From the NCBI RefSeq assembly GCF_003248505.1, contig NZ_QFOA01000025.1:1-39433 (forward strand): a DNA stretch of 39,433 bases, written 5' to 3'. A program made the position numbers and the translations under genes. A model generated the notes under the pieces. It was not told the origin of the DNA. It saw nothing but the letters and a program-made list of their open reading frames with translations, and ran no database searches. Every line of letters starts with the position of its first letter. Positions within the stretch are counted from its first letter, which is position 1. Shown here in pieces: positions 14,924-23,388 of this stretch. This stretch comes from Sphingobium sp. (GTDB lineage: Bacteria; Pseudomonadota; Alphaproteobacteria; Sphingomonadales; Sphingomonadaceae).

Positions 14924-16651
14924 ATGCTTCAGATCAACACAGGCAAGCTTTTCACTCGAGGCATTGGACGCACCAATCGTCTGACCGGCGTGCTCTACAC
15001 AAATTTGCGGCTGCCGCATGAGACGGACATAGTCACTGCGGCGGGGACGCTGCGCGGTACGGGCTCTGGACCGGCGGACCTTGCTGTCATCTTCGAAATG
15101 GAGGAGCGCATCGAAGCGGGCCCTGATGGCCCGGGTGCTCTCATCTCGCATACAGCCGGCCCCTATCTCGACGATTTCGCAGTCATTCCCTCCTTCGGCC
15201 TGGGTGGCGTCGTGTCTCGCGAACCCGCGATCGTGCGGGCACTCACAGACGGCCGGCCGGGCCTCTCGAGCCACGATGCGCCTCAGAGCTTCATCTTCCG
15301 ATTTTTCGACCGCACCCTCTATCTTACTGACGAGGATGTCGCCGCATTCCAGTCTTTCGTCACGACGCTGCTCGGGCTGGAACGCAAGAGCTTTCTGGGC
15401 GCCATACAGGCGATGCGAACCTGTGTTGCGGCCCTTCACCGTGTCGAGGACAATCTGGCTCATGCCTATACGATGATGGTTTCGGCCGTGGAGTCTCTTG
15501 CCCAGGATTTTGATGGCTATGCCCCGGTCTGGGCGGATATCGACGAGAAGAAGCGAAAGGCGGTCAACCTTGCGTTGAAAGCGGTAGAGGACGACGCGTC
15601 GGACCGGGTCCGAGCTGCCATATTGGGTCACGAGCATCTAGCCCTGTCGCGGCGCTACCGGCACTTCATCCTGTCTCATATCGATGACGGTTTCTTCCGC
15701 GCGCCCCGGAAAGCCGGCCGACCGATGGCCCGCTATGAACTCGAACCCGGGATAAGGCGGGCCTATAATCTCCGGTCGGCCTATATCCATCAGCTGCGGG
15801 CTCTTCCGACTGCTCTGAGCCTCCCCCACGAATATGGCGAGACCACGGAGATAGACCGTAAGCCCGCGCTCACATTTCAGGGGCTCTACAGGGTCACCGC
15901 GCATGTGATCCGATCCTTCGTGGAGCGCCAACCCGCCGTTGCCGTCGAACCCTATAATTATTCGCTGGAAAGAGCCGGTGTCATTGAAATCGAGCTTGCG
16001 CCGCAATATTGGGCTGGCGCGCCGATTGCAGACCCGCGCGACGCGCGCCGGCGGCTGGAAGGTCTGCTGGCCATGGTCGCTTCCGTGCTCACGCGAGAGC
16101 CAGACGCTGTGCTTATCGACATGGGGACCGCACTAGCGGATGTGGAAAGGCTGTTGCCGCAATCACCCGCGCAATATCGACCCGCCTTGCTGTCGCTCCA
16201 TTTTCTCTTCAACCTTTTTCTCGTCCCCGAACAACGATCGGAGAATTTCGACACCTTTTACGAACGTCACGCCGAGGAGGCGGGGCAGCCTTCTCATGAG
16301 ACACTAGTGGTGGCGACCATCCTCGGAGCTGTCGATGGCTGGCCGTCCGATACCTATGCCGCAACTTTGAACGGTTATTTCACCGAGCGGACACGCAAGA
16401 ACGGGGTGCGTGCTCCACGATTGTTCGAAGCCGCCATGTGCCTCACGCTGGCTGAGAAATATCGTGCCGAGGGCGAGATCGAAAAGGCGCTGCAGGAAAT
16501 ATGCCGCGCCTTTGAAGTCCATCCCGAACATCAGGGCCTTCGCGCACTGTTGGAAAGCGCGATGCCGCAGCAAATTGCGTGGCGTTCCATCCTGCTGCCC
16601 GGGAAATCAGCGAACGATGGAAATGCCGCATCGGCGGGCTCGGAACTCTGA
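14924..16651 (+). CDS. Apea-like HEPN domain protein with TPR-like C-terminus
   Basis: A 575-aa protein of unknown function. The middle has a likely HEPN domain: a first helix AHAYTMMVSAVESLAQDF followed by the RxxxxH motif in NLRSAYIHQL (Arg284, His289), the pair that forms the RNase active site in many HEPN toxins. The C-terminal 100 residues look like a tetratricopeptide pair (AAMCLTLAEKYRAEGEIEKALQEICRAFEVHPEHQGLRALLESA). The N-terminal 150 residues are unassigned. ATG 14924 is preferred to GTG 14906 because AGGACAGGA lies before it. It diverges from the retron reverse transcriptase across about 240 bp, so shared control or function is possible. HEPN assignment is from motif and helix pattern only. 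Confidence 0.7.
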   Translation: MLQINTGKLFTRGIGRTNRLTGVLYTNLRLPHETDIVTAAGTLRGTGSGPADLAVIFEMEERIEAGPDGPGALISHTAGPYLDDFAVIPSFGLGGVVSREPAIVRALTDGRPGLSSHDAPQSFIFRFFDRTLYLTDEDVAAFQSFVTTLLGLERKSFLGAIQAMRTCVAALHRVEDNLAHAYTMMVSAVESLAQDFDGYAPVWADIDEKKRKAVNLALKAVEDDASDRVRAAILGHEHLALSRRYRHFILSHIDDGFFRAPRKAGRPMARYELEPGIRRAYNLRSAYIHQLRALPTALSLPHEYGETTEIDRKPALTFQGLYRVTAHVIRSFVERQPAVAVEPYNYSLERAGVIEIELAPQYWAGAPIADPRDARRRLEGLLAMVASVLTREPDAVLIDMGTALADVERLLPQSPAQYRPALLSLHFLFNLFLVPEQRSENFDTFYERHAEEAGQPSHETLVVATILGAVDGWPSDTYAATLNGYFTERTRKNGVRAPRLFEAAMCLTLAEKYRAEGEIEKALQEICRAFEVHPEHQGLRALLESAMPQQIAWRSILLPGKSANDGNAASAGSEL

Positions 16652-16697
16652 TCCTAGCAGATTGGCTCTCATCAGGCTGGCACTGGGCTGTAGGAAT

Positions 16698-16711
16698 ATG
16701 CCGTACGGCAT
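16698..16711. repeat. Perfect 14-bp palindrome ATGCCGTACGGCAT
   Basis: A self-complementary 14-mer lies in the spacer between the HEPN gene and the HigB-like gene. It has no loop, so a protein-binding site is likelier than an RNA hairpin. Binder unknown. Confidence 0.45.
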
Positions 16712-16733
16712 TTGCCAAGTTCGTTCACCTCAG

Positions 16734-16751
16734 GGCTTGCCATCGCAAGCC
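16734..16751 (+). terminator. Hairpin after the HEPN gene, possible terminator
   Basis: GGCTTGC-CATC-GCAAGCC forms a perfect 7-bp stem with a 4-nt loop downstream of the gene ending at 16651. Only a weak pyrimidine tract (CTCGGCCCTTCTC) follows, so termination efficiency is doubtful. Confidence 0.4.
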
Positions 16752-16768
16752 TCGGCCCTTCTCAATAA

Positions 16769-16824
16769 ACGACTTAACGGCTTGCGTTAAGTCGTGTTGA
16801 CATTCTTAGGCGCGCTGTTATTGT
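16769..16824 (+). promoter_or_regulatory. Promoter and operator of the toxin-antitoxin/defence cluster
   Basis: A perfect inverted repeat, ACGACTTAACG (16769-16779) and CGTTAAGTCGT (16785-16795) with a 5-bp spacer, ends one base before a consensus -35 TTGACA (16797-16802). A -10 candidate TATTGT lies at 16819-16824, 16 bp on. The first gene starts only ten bases after the -10. HigA-type antitoxins commonly repress their own operon from such a palindrome; binding by the HigA-like protein encoded here is inference. Confidence 0.75.
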
Positions 16825-16833
16825 TCGCACCCA

Positions 16834-17136
16834 ATGGACATCGATTTCGAAGATAGCCGCCTTGCGATGATCGAGACGGAAGCCGCCGCTGATACGCGGC
16901 TGCCGGTGGCTGTTATCCAGTTCGCTCGGCATCGTCTCTGCATTTTACGGGCAGCTCCAGATCTTCAGACAGCGAAAGCATGGAGGAGCCTCGGGTTGCA
17001 ACCGAGTCCTGAACCGGCGGAGCATCTAGTGACGCTGTCACCTCATTGGGCGATGGTCGTGACCTTTATAGAAAAGAATAATGCCATGACGGTGATCGTG
17101 AAGAAGTTGGAAGAGCGACTGCGGGGGGCCGCGTGA
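16834..17136 (+). CDS. HigB/RelE-type toxin-like protein
   Basis: A 100-aa protein matching the HigB plasmid-maintenance killer family in its N-terminal part: MDIDFEDSRLAMIETEAAADTRLPVAVIQFARHRLCILRAAPD, then a tryptophan (AWRSLGLQP) and the C-terminal strand SPHWAMVVTFIEKNNAMTVIVKKLEERL. HigB toxins are ribosome-dependent mRNA endonucleases. The usual C-terminal WR(L/I)xF strand appears here as HWAMVV, so the expected arginine is missing and activity is uncertain. Toxin-first gene order is the rule for higBA. The stop TGA shares its last A with the next gene's ATG. The promoter is described at 16769-16824. Confidence 0.75.
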   Translation: MDIDFEDSRLAMIETEAAADTRLPVAVIQFARHRLCILRAAPDLQTAKAWRSLGLQPSPEPAEHLVTLSPHWAMVVTFIEKNNAMTVIVKKLEERLRGAA

Positions 17137-18269
17137 TGGCGAATGGCAATCAAGTGGCGATCGATCCACCGGGAATGTTCATCAAGATGGAGCTCGAGGC
17201 GCGCGGCTGGTCACAGCGCGACTTGGCGTTCATCCTCGGACAGACTGAGCAGCAGCTCAATCCGCTGTTGTCCGGCAAGCGCGGGATCACTCCGGACATG
17301 GCGCGACTACTCGGTGATGCGTTCGGTACATCGCCTCAATTTTTCCTGAATTTGCAGGGGCGCTATGACCTTCAGAACGCCAAGGAGCCCGATCCGGCCG
17401 TTCGCACTCGGGCGGGCTTACAGGCGCACTTTCCAGTGCGTGATATGATCCGTCGTGGCTGGATACATGACGGCGAAGCGTCGCTTCTCCAACTCCAGAT
17501 GGACCGGTTCTTCGAGGCCGCAAACGACGGTAACTGTGGGTCGGGTGGTGTCGCATTCGCCGCCAAACGCACCCATTATGACGAAACTCCACCGCACCAG
17601 TTGGCTTGGGTATTCAGGGTGCGACAACTCGCCCGGCAGATCGCAGTAGAGCCCTACGAGGCGGATCGCCTCAAGGCTTTACTGCCCAAGCTTAGGTCGC
17701 TGATGGTCGACCCCGAGGCGGTCGCAGCGGTCCCCGGACTCCTGGCCGGCGTTGGGGTTCGCTTTGTCGTTGTCGAGGTCTTGCCCAACGCCAAAATCGA
17801 CGGTGTTTGCACTTGGCTTGATGACGCATCGCCGGTGATCGGCATATCGACGCTTTACGACCGGCTGGATAATTTCTGGTTCGTCTTACGCCACGAGATC
17901 GAGCACGTACTGCGCGATCATGGTAAACAGTCAATCGGGATGGTCGATCTTCTATCTGGTGACACCGCCGCCGACGAAACGAACCAAACTGAGGAGGAAG
18001 CGGTCGCCAATGCGGAAGCCGCAGACTTCTGCGTGCCAGCAGTTAAGATGGCTTCCTTCTATGCCCGAAAGCACCCCTACTTCTCGGAGCGCGACGTGCT
18101 TGGTTTTGCGGCGCTTATGTCTGTTCACCCTGCCATCGTGGTTGGGCAATTGCAGAAGCGGATGAAGCGCTACGACTATCTCCGCAAATATCAGGTTCCA
18201 GTGCGCCGGCATCTTCTCAAGGATGCTGTCATCGATGGTTGGGGCAATCCCGCCGAAGCTCATCTGTAG
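17136..18269 (+). CDS. HigA-like XRE antitoxin fused to ImmA/IrrE peptidase
   Basis: A 377-aa two-domain protein. Residues 10-75 form a HigA-type helix-turn-helix (GMFIKMELEARGWSQRDLAFILGQTEQQLNPLLSGKR in parts, then ITPDMARLLGDAFGTSPQFFLNLQ). The C-terminal half is an ImmA/IrrE zinc peptidase: HEIEH at 253-257 (HExxH) and, further on, EEEAVANAEAADFCVP, where the third metal ligand normally lies. Such fusions serve as antitoxins or as stress-sensing repressors that cleave a partner. ATG 17136 overlaps the toxin stop; a GGGGGG tract lies before it. It probably represses the palindrome at 16769-16795. It may therefore control the whole downstream cluster, which follows after only 10 bp. Confidence 0.85.
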   Translation: MANGNQVAIDPPGMFIKMELEARGWSQRDLAFILGQTEQQLNPLLSGKRGITPDMARLLGDAFGTSPQFFLNLQGRYDLQNAKEPDPAVRTRAGLQAHFPVRDMIRRGWIHDGEASLLQLQMDRFFEAANDGNCGSGGVAFAAKRTHYDETPPHQLAWVFRVRQLARQIAVEPYEADRLKALLPKLRSLMVDPEAVAAVPGLLAGVGVRFVVVEVLPNAKIDGVCTWLDDASPVIGISTLYDRLDNFWFVLRHEIEHVLRDHGKQSIGMVDLLSGDTAADETNQTEEEAVANAEAADFCVPAVKMASFYARKHPYFSERDVLGFAALMSVHPAIVVGQLQKRMKRYDYLRKYQVPVRRHLLKDAVIDGWGNPAEAHL

Positions 18270-18279
18270 GACAATACCA

Positions 18280-18768
18280 ATGGCGAAACATAGCGAGCAG
18301 ATGCAGGCAATTTTCGAACGTTACCTGGCAACAGTGAGCCCGAACCCGGTTTCGCTCGACGAAGTCGCTGCTTGGGCGATCGACGAGGGCCTGTTCCGTC
18401 CCGCTCCGCGCGATGTGGCTAAGCTCTGCCGTGACGCACTTGCAGACAGCCTGCGCCAGGAGAAGCGTATTGATGCGAAGGGCCGCAGATACCGCGCCAA
18501 GCATTCAGTGCGGACCTGGATCGGAGGGCAGCAATTGAGCCTTTGGGCCGATATTGATACTGCTCCACGGGAATTCCTGGAAAAATCCTTTGGCCAGCGC
18601 CGCCAGGCGATCGTCGGCGACTGCTTCCAGATCAAGCAAGACATTGATCATTTCAATGACGAACGTCCGGGCGAGCAGCCGATCCAGATCATTCTCGACT
18701 TCACCGACGACGTCGCCGAGATGGAAGCTGGCCAGCATCAGGATTTAGGCGACGATGAAGCTGCCTGA
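18280..18768 (+). CDS. Unknown 162-aa protein, helical N-terminus
   Basis: I do not recognise the family. The first 75 residues look like a winged-helix or helical domain: HSEQMQAIFERYLATVSPNPVSLDEVAAWAIDEGLF, then PRDVAKLCRDALADSLRQEKRIDAKGRRYRAKHSV. The middle has EFLEKSFGQRRQAIVGDCFQIKQDIDHFN and the C-terminus is very acidic (DFTDDVAEMEAGQHQDLGDDEAA). No catalytic motif is visible. ATG 18280 lies 10 bp after the HigA-like gene, so co-transcription is likely. Its place between the antitoxin-like regulator and the helicase suggests an accessory or adaptor role; a target for the ImmA/IrrE peptidase is one possibility. Confidence 0.6.
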   Translation: MAKHSEQMQAIFERYLATVSPNPVSLDEVAAWAIDEGLFRPAPRDVAKLCRDALADSLRQEKRIDAKGRRYRAKHSVRTWIGGQQLSLWADIDTAPREFLEKSFGQRRQAIVGDCFQIKQDIDHFNDERPGEQPIQIILDFTDDVAEMEAGQHQDLGDDEAA

Positions 18769-18861
18769 ACTGCCGGCACCCTGCTGCAGAACCATTATGT
18801 GGCTCATTACCATGGACAACTCACGACCGGTGCAGATCCGGTCCAAGCGGAGGCGGCAAGC

Positions 18862-19086
18862 ATGGAGTTCACTCCGGGTGACAGAGTCCAGCTGAAATCG
18901 GGCGGACCGATCATGACGGTTGAGCAGATCGGCGAGCATTGGTCGATCGAAGGCACCGCAGTTTGGTGCGTATGGTTTGAGAAGGTCGGCAACAAGCAAG
19001 TCGCCTCGCGGGAGACATTCGCCGCTGTCTCGCTGGACAAAGCTGAACGACCTGGTTTCGCGTCGTTTCAGGTGACGCGAGGCTGA
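18862..19086 (+). CDS. YodC-like small protein (DUF2158)
   Basis: A 74-aa protein resembling the YodC/DUF2158 family: it starts MEFTPGDRVQLKSGGPIMTV, continues with WCVWFEKVGNKQVASRETFAAVSL, and is a single small beta-barrel-like fold. The biochemical role of this family is not known to me. The start at 18862 is supported by GGAGG 15 to 11 bases before it; an upstream in-frame start at 18799 would add 21 unconserved-looking residues. It ends three bases before the caspase-helicase ATG, implying translational coupling. Confidence 0.75.
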   Translation: MEFTPGDRVQLKSGGPIMTVEQIGEHWSIEGTAVWCVWFEKVGNKQVASRETFAAVSLDKAERPGFASFQVTRG

Positions 19087-19089
19087 TTG

Positions 19090-22000
19090 ATGATCCGGGG
19101 GGCGTTCATCGGCATCGATCGGCATGCGGATCCCTTCATCGGTGATCTGACGGGAGCCGCGCGTGACGCCACCGCGTTGTGGGCGGTACTGTCGGACAGC
19201 ATCGCCGACCTAGACGCCCCCCTCATCACGGACGATGCGGCGACACTGGCCGCGATGCGCGATGTTATCGACGCGACGCTCGGCGCTGCGGATGAAGACG
19301 ATGTGGTGATTCTCGGGTTCGCCGGACACGGCACGCAGGACCACCGCTTGGTTCTGCATGATACGAGCGTAGCCGATTTGCCGAATACGACGCTCGGCAT
19401 GGACGAGCTGGCTCAGCGTTTTCGAGGGACCAGAGCGCGTGCCGTCATCCTCTTGCTGGATTGCTGCTTCAGTGGCGGTGCTCCGGCGCGCGTAATCGAC
19501 GCCGGCCTGGTCCCCCGCGACGCTGTGGCTTTCCCGCTCGTCGAGGTAGCTGGTCAGGGACGTATCCTGTTCGCCGCATCCGCCGCCGATCAAGAGGCGC
19601 TCGAGGATCCCCAATCGCGGCACGGGCTCTTCACCAAGGCTGTCATTGACGTTTTGCTGGAGGCAGACGCCCCTCTAGGGGTGCTTGAGCTCGTCGACCG
19701 CGTTACTCGCCTCGTCACGGCAAACGCTGGGCGGTTTGGCTATATCCAATCCCCCACCATGTTCGGTCAGACCGAAGGTGATCTTGTCTTACCTCCTGGC
19801 CAGATTGGCGCGCGGTATCGCGAAGCCTTTCCGGAACGGGTAAATTTTCAGACGACGGGCGACATCCGCGAATTGGCAGCAGCAGGTATTCCGCAAGAAG
19901 CTGTCGATGCGTGGCACGAGCACTTTCCTCAAGGGCTCAACGAACTTCAGATCGAAGCGGTCAACGAAAAGGGGGTGCTGGACGGCAACTCGCTCATGGT
20001 CGTGGCACCAACCAGTGCGGGAAAGACCTTCATCGGTGAGCTAGCGGCGCTCAAAGCCATCGCGGATGGTCGCAAGGCTGTGTTTCTGTTGCCATACAAG
20101 GCGCTCGTGAACGAGAAGTTCGAGGACTTCTCCGCTCTCTACGGCGATCGTCTGGGGCTCCGGATCGCCCGATGCTCCGGCGACTGGCAGGATCAGGTCG
20201 GAACTGTCCTGCGCGGCAAATACGACATCGCCTTCTTCACCTACGAAAAATTCCTCAGCATGTCGGTCGCCTCCGCGCACATGCTCAATCAGATCGGCCT
20301 AGTCGTGCTCGACGAGGCGCAGTTCATCACCGAGCCAGGTCGCGGCATGGTGGTCGAACTGTTGCTCACCAACCTCGTGAGCGCCCGCCAGCGCGGCGTT
20401 GCTCCGCAGCTCATCACACTGAGCGCGGTTATCGGCCACGCCAACCATTTCGACCGCTGGCTCGGTTGCGAGCTCTTGCAAACCGATCATCGGCCGGTTC
20501 CGCTTGTGGAAGGCGTACTCGACCGAACCGGCGCACTTACGCGCCTCGGGCCGGACGGTCCCGAAACCATTCAGCTCCTCGACCGCTTTGCCATCCGCCA
20601 GCGCGGGCAAAAGCAGTCATCGCAGGACGTAATCGTGCCGCTGGTGCGCCATCTCATTGATGCCGGCGAGAAGGTCATCATCTTCCGCAACGCGCGTGGT
20701 CCGGCGAGCGGGTGCGCAAACTATCTTGCCGCCGAACTTGGCCTTCCGGCGGCGCAAGACGTGATCGAGGCACTGCCAGAAGGCGATCTTTCTCAAATGT
20801 CGGAGAGCCTTCGCCGATCGCTCGAGGGTGGCATTGCGTTTCACAACGGCGATCTCACCCGCGATGAGCGCGTCGCCGTCGAGCGCGGCTTTCGCCGGGC
20901 AGACGGCCAAATCAGGGCACTCGTCGCGACCAGCACGGTTGCCGCGGGCGTGAACACGCCCGCATCCACCGTTATCATCGCCGAGACGGATTTCCCCGGG
21001 CGGGAGCGGCAGCCCTATACGGTGGCTCAGTATAAGAACATGGCGGGCCGCGCCGGTCGGTTAGGGTTCGAGGCCGAGGGAAAGGCAATCCTGCTCGCCG
21101 ATACCCCCATGGAGCGCAATCAGCTGTTCCGGCAGTATGTGCAAGGTCAGCCGGAGGTCATCCGGTCATCGTTCAATCCGAACCAGCCGGGGACCTGGGT
21201 GATCCGCTTGCTTACGCAGGTTAGAGATGTTCCGCGCGGTGCCGTCGTTGACCTGATCGCGAACACCTATGGAGGTTATCTCGCCGCCCTCCAGAATCCG
21301 GCATGGCGCGATCGTATGGTTCCTACACTGGAGCGGCTGTTGGACCGCATGATCGCGGATGGCCTGATCGAAGCAGACGCCGATAATCTCCGCCTGACCA
21401 TGCTTGGGCGTGCCTGCGGCGAATCTCCCCTCACACTTGAGTCCGCGATGCGCCTCGTTGAGCTGTTGCGTCGCGTTGATCCGGCCGACGCGACGCTAGA
21501 AGCTCTCCTTGTTCTCGTCGAATGTCTGCCGGAGCGTGACGAGGACTACACACCGCAAACCCGCAATGGTGAGCCGCGGTGGCAGCAGGCCGCCCTTGGC
21601 CGCTTCGGACATGGCGTGGGTCGCGCGTTGCAGCATCGTGCCGAAAGCGATGTCGCGTTCTATGGCCGATGCAAGCGCGCGCTTATCGTGAGCGATTGGA
21701 TTGCTGGCGAACCGACCAATGATATCGAGGCTCGGTACTCGTCTAATGCCTTTGTCAGGGTAGGGCACGGCGACATTCGTGGTTACGCAGATGGCTCTCG
21801 TTTCCTACTGGAGTCCGCCCTACGCATAGCGGCGATCTTGCTCGAGCGAGCCGTGGACCAAGAGGCGGCAGCGCTGTTGCTCACGCGCCTTGATCTCGGT
21901 CTTCCAGCGGAAGCGTTGCCGCTGAGTGCACTTGGCTTCCCGCTGACACGAGGTGAAATTCTGGCCCTCTTTCATGCCGGTCACTTGAGTAAAGAGGCTA

Positions 22001-22092
22001 TTGCGGCCCTGCCCGCCGATGGCGTCGCTGAGATTATCGGTCGGCGCGGCCGTGAATTAAGTGAGGTGATGCGGCTTCTTATTGTTGGGTAA
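19090..22092 (+). CDS. Caspase-like peptidase fused to Ski2-like helicase
   Basis: A 1000-aa fusion. Residues 1 to about 230 form a caspase (C14) domain: AFIGID at the start, His80 in GFAGHGTQ and Cys126 in LLLDCCFSGG, the catalytic dyad. Residues about 280-700 are a superfamily 2 helicase of the Ski2 kind: Q-like motif LNELQIEAV, Walker A APTSAGKT (GKT at 310-312), DEAQ box in VVLDEAQFI (407-410), TLSAV (motif III), VATSTVAAGVNTPA (motif V) and NMAGRAGRLG (motif VI). The C-terminal 300 residues are helical, like the Ski2 winged-helix and ratchet part. The likely idea is a nucleic-acid sensor whose helicase licenses a suicide protease. ATG 19090 is preferred over TTG 19087. I know of no named system with this fusion. 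Confidence 0.9.
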   Translation: MIRGAFIGIDRHADPFIGDLTGAARDATALWAVLSDSIADLDAPLITDDAATLAAMRDVIDATLGAADEDDVVILGFAGHGTQDHRLVLHDTSVADLPNTTLGMDELAQRFRGTRARAVILLLDCCFSGGAPARVIDAGLVPRDAVAFPLVEVAGQGRILFAASAADQEALEDPQSRHGLFTKAVIDVLLEADAPLGVLELVDRVTRLVTANAGRFGYIQSPTMFGQTEGDLVLPPGQIGARYREAFPERVNFQTTGDIRELAAAGIPQEAVDAWHEHFPQGLNELQIEAVNEKGVLDGNSLMVVAPTSAGKTFIGELAALKAIADGRKAVFLLPYKALVNEKFEDFSALYGDRLGLRIARCSGDWQDQVGTVLRGKYDIAFFTYEKFLSMSVASAHMLNQIGLVVLDEAQFITEPGRGMVVELLLTNLVSARQRGVAPQLITLSAVIGHANHFDRWLGCELLQTDHRPVPLVEGVLDRTGALTRLGPDGPETIQLLDRFAIRQRGQKQSSQDVIVPLVRHLIDAGEKVIIFRNARGPASGCANYLAAELGLPAAQDVIEALPEGDLSQMSESLRRSLEGGIAFHNGDLTRDERVAVERGFRRADGQIRALVATSTVAAGVNTPASTVIIAETDFPGRERQPYTVAQYKNMAGRAGRLGFEAEGKAILLADTPMERNQLFRQYVQGQPEVIRSSFNPNQPGTWVIRLLTQVRDVPRGAVVDLIANTYGGYLAALQNPAWRDRMVPTLERLLDRMIADGLIEADADNLRLTMLGRACGESPLTLESAMRLVELLRRVDPADATLEALLVLVECLPERDEDYTPQTRNGEPRWQQAALGRFGHGVGRALQHRAESDVAFYGRCKRALIVSDWIAGEPTNDIEARYSSNAFVRVGHGDIRGYADGSRFLLESALRIAAILLERAVDQEAAALLLTRLDLGLPAEALPLSALGFPLTRGEILALFHAGHLSKEAIAALPADGVAEIIGRRGRELSEVMRLLIVG

Positions 22093-22106
22093 TTTGGAGA
22101 GGCTTA

Positions 22107-23360
22107 GTGAAGGTATTCTGGTCTTGGCAGAGCGATCGCGCAGCCAAGTATAATCGTGAAGTTATCGAGGACGCGCTGGGCCGCGCGCTGGCCGCGCTCA
22201 GCAACGAGCTGGAGCTGGACCCAAGCGAAGGGCCGCAGCTTGACCACGACACGAAAGATGCAAAGGGCATGGCGGCGATCGCAGATACGATCTTCGAGAA
22301 AATCAGGACGTCCGCGCTTTTCGTGGGCGACATCACCACCGCTGGCAAGTCCGATGGCGGGCGCGAGCTGCCTAACCCCAACGTCTTAATCGAGCTCGGC
22401 TGGGCGTGGGCGCATCTATCTCACGAGAACATCATTCTCGTCGCTAACAAATATTATGGGCCGAAGAAGGCCGAGAATCTCCCCTTCGACATCCGCCATC
22501 GCCGCGCGGTCATCTTCTTCACGCTCGCCAAGACCGCCGACGCGGACGCTATCGAGGCGGCCACGCTCGAATTGGCGAAAGCGTTCCAAGAAGCGATCCG
22601 GACGTCGCTCGGTGAATGGCTGGCCTCGATAGCCAGCGCGCCGGGGCCTGCGGGCATGCCCAGCCGCGAAGGCGATCCGTCGATATGGTTCGAGAAAGAC
22701 GCGGTGCTTCAGCACCAGCCCTATCATGGCGGCGGGGGCATCGAGCGGGTGCAGCTCGCCGAGAGCCGGCGCCTCTATGCCAGGATCGTTCCCGAGAAGT
22801 TCAAGAGTGGTATCCCGAAGGCTCTCAGAGTGCACAGCTTTCAGGGGCATCATGGACAGTCGGGGTTGGACCCGATGGGTCCTTGGACCAGTGCTGATGG
22901 TGGGCTGAACGGCGAAGGCGTTCTTCGCTACGCCCCCTCTCAGCGGGGCGAACCGACCACGACCTGGACCGCCACCCAGTGGTTTCGCGAAACCGGCGAG
23001 CTATGGTCATTCGACACGGCGCGTCTCAGCAAGGAGCGCTTTTACATCGGTACGCTGGTGGAGGAGGTCGTCAGCTTTCTCGCCCGGGGACTGGAGATGC
23101 TCTATGCGCTGGGTGCAAGTGGGCAAATTCGGATCGAGATCGGTGCGGTTGGGCTTCTTGGCACGCAGTGGCCCGGCCAGTTCCAGCACGAGCGCAGTGA
23201 CGCGTTGATAGATCGGGTCAGGGTAAGTCAGTCGCGCCGGAAATGGGATGAGGCCGCGATTGACGAGTTGATGCTGGAGGTGACCAACGAGATGGCCGAC
23301 GCCTTCGGACGCCCCCATTTTCAGGTCGAGCAGATCCGCACGATGATCGCGCGTCAATGA
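22107..23360 (+). CDS. TIR-like domain protein with unknown C-terminal domain
   Basis: A 417-aa protein. The first 150 residues have the layout of a TIR-like nucleotide-binding domain: MKVFWSWQSD, then LFVGDITTAG, PNPNVLIELGWAWAH with Glu96 where the NAD-cleaving Glu lies in TIR enzymes, NIILVANK and PFDIRHRRAVIFF. TIR-like domains in defence act as NADases or signal-nucleotide enzymes. The C-terminal 260 residues are unassigned, with tryptophan-rich stretches (GPWTSADGGLNGEG, TTTWTATQWFRETGELWSFD). The GTG start has GGAGAGG before it, 14 bp after the caspase-helicase stop, so the two are probably one operon. The TIR call rests on pattern, not a search. Confidence 0.75.
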   Translation: MKVFWSWQSDRAAKYNREVIEDALGRALAALSNELELDPSEGPQLDHDTKDAKGMAAIADTIFEKIRTSALFVGDITTAGKSDGGRELPNPNVLIELGWAWAHLSHENIILVANKYYGPKKAENLPFDIRHRRAVIFFTLAKTADADAIEAATLELAKAFQEAIRTSLGEWLASIASAPGPAGMPSREGDPSIWFEKDAVLQHQPYHGGGGIERVQLAESRRLYARIVPEKFKSGIPKALRVHSFQGHHGQSGLDPMGPWTSADGGLNGEGVLRYAPSQRGEPTTTWTATQWFRETGELWSFDTARLSKERFYIGTLVEEVVSFLARGLEMLYALGASGQIRIEIGAVGLLGTQWPGQFQHERSDALIDRVRVSQSRRKWDEAAIDELMLEVTNEMADAFGRPHFQVEQIRTMIARQ

Positions 23361-23388
23361 TTGGTCGTCCAGCCACGAGGCTGCGCCG

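Noticed and set aside
14771..15637. 288-codon minus-strand frame
   Set aside because: Antisense to the HEPN gene with no ribosome site or domain.
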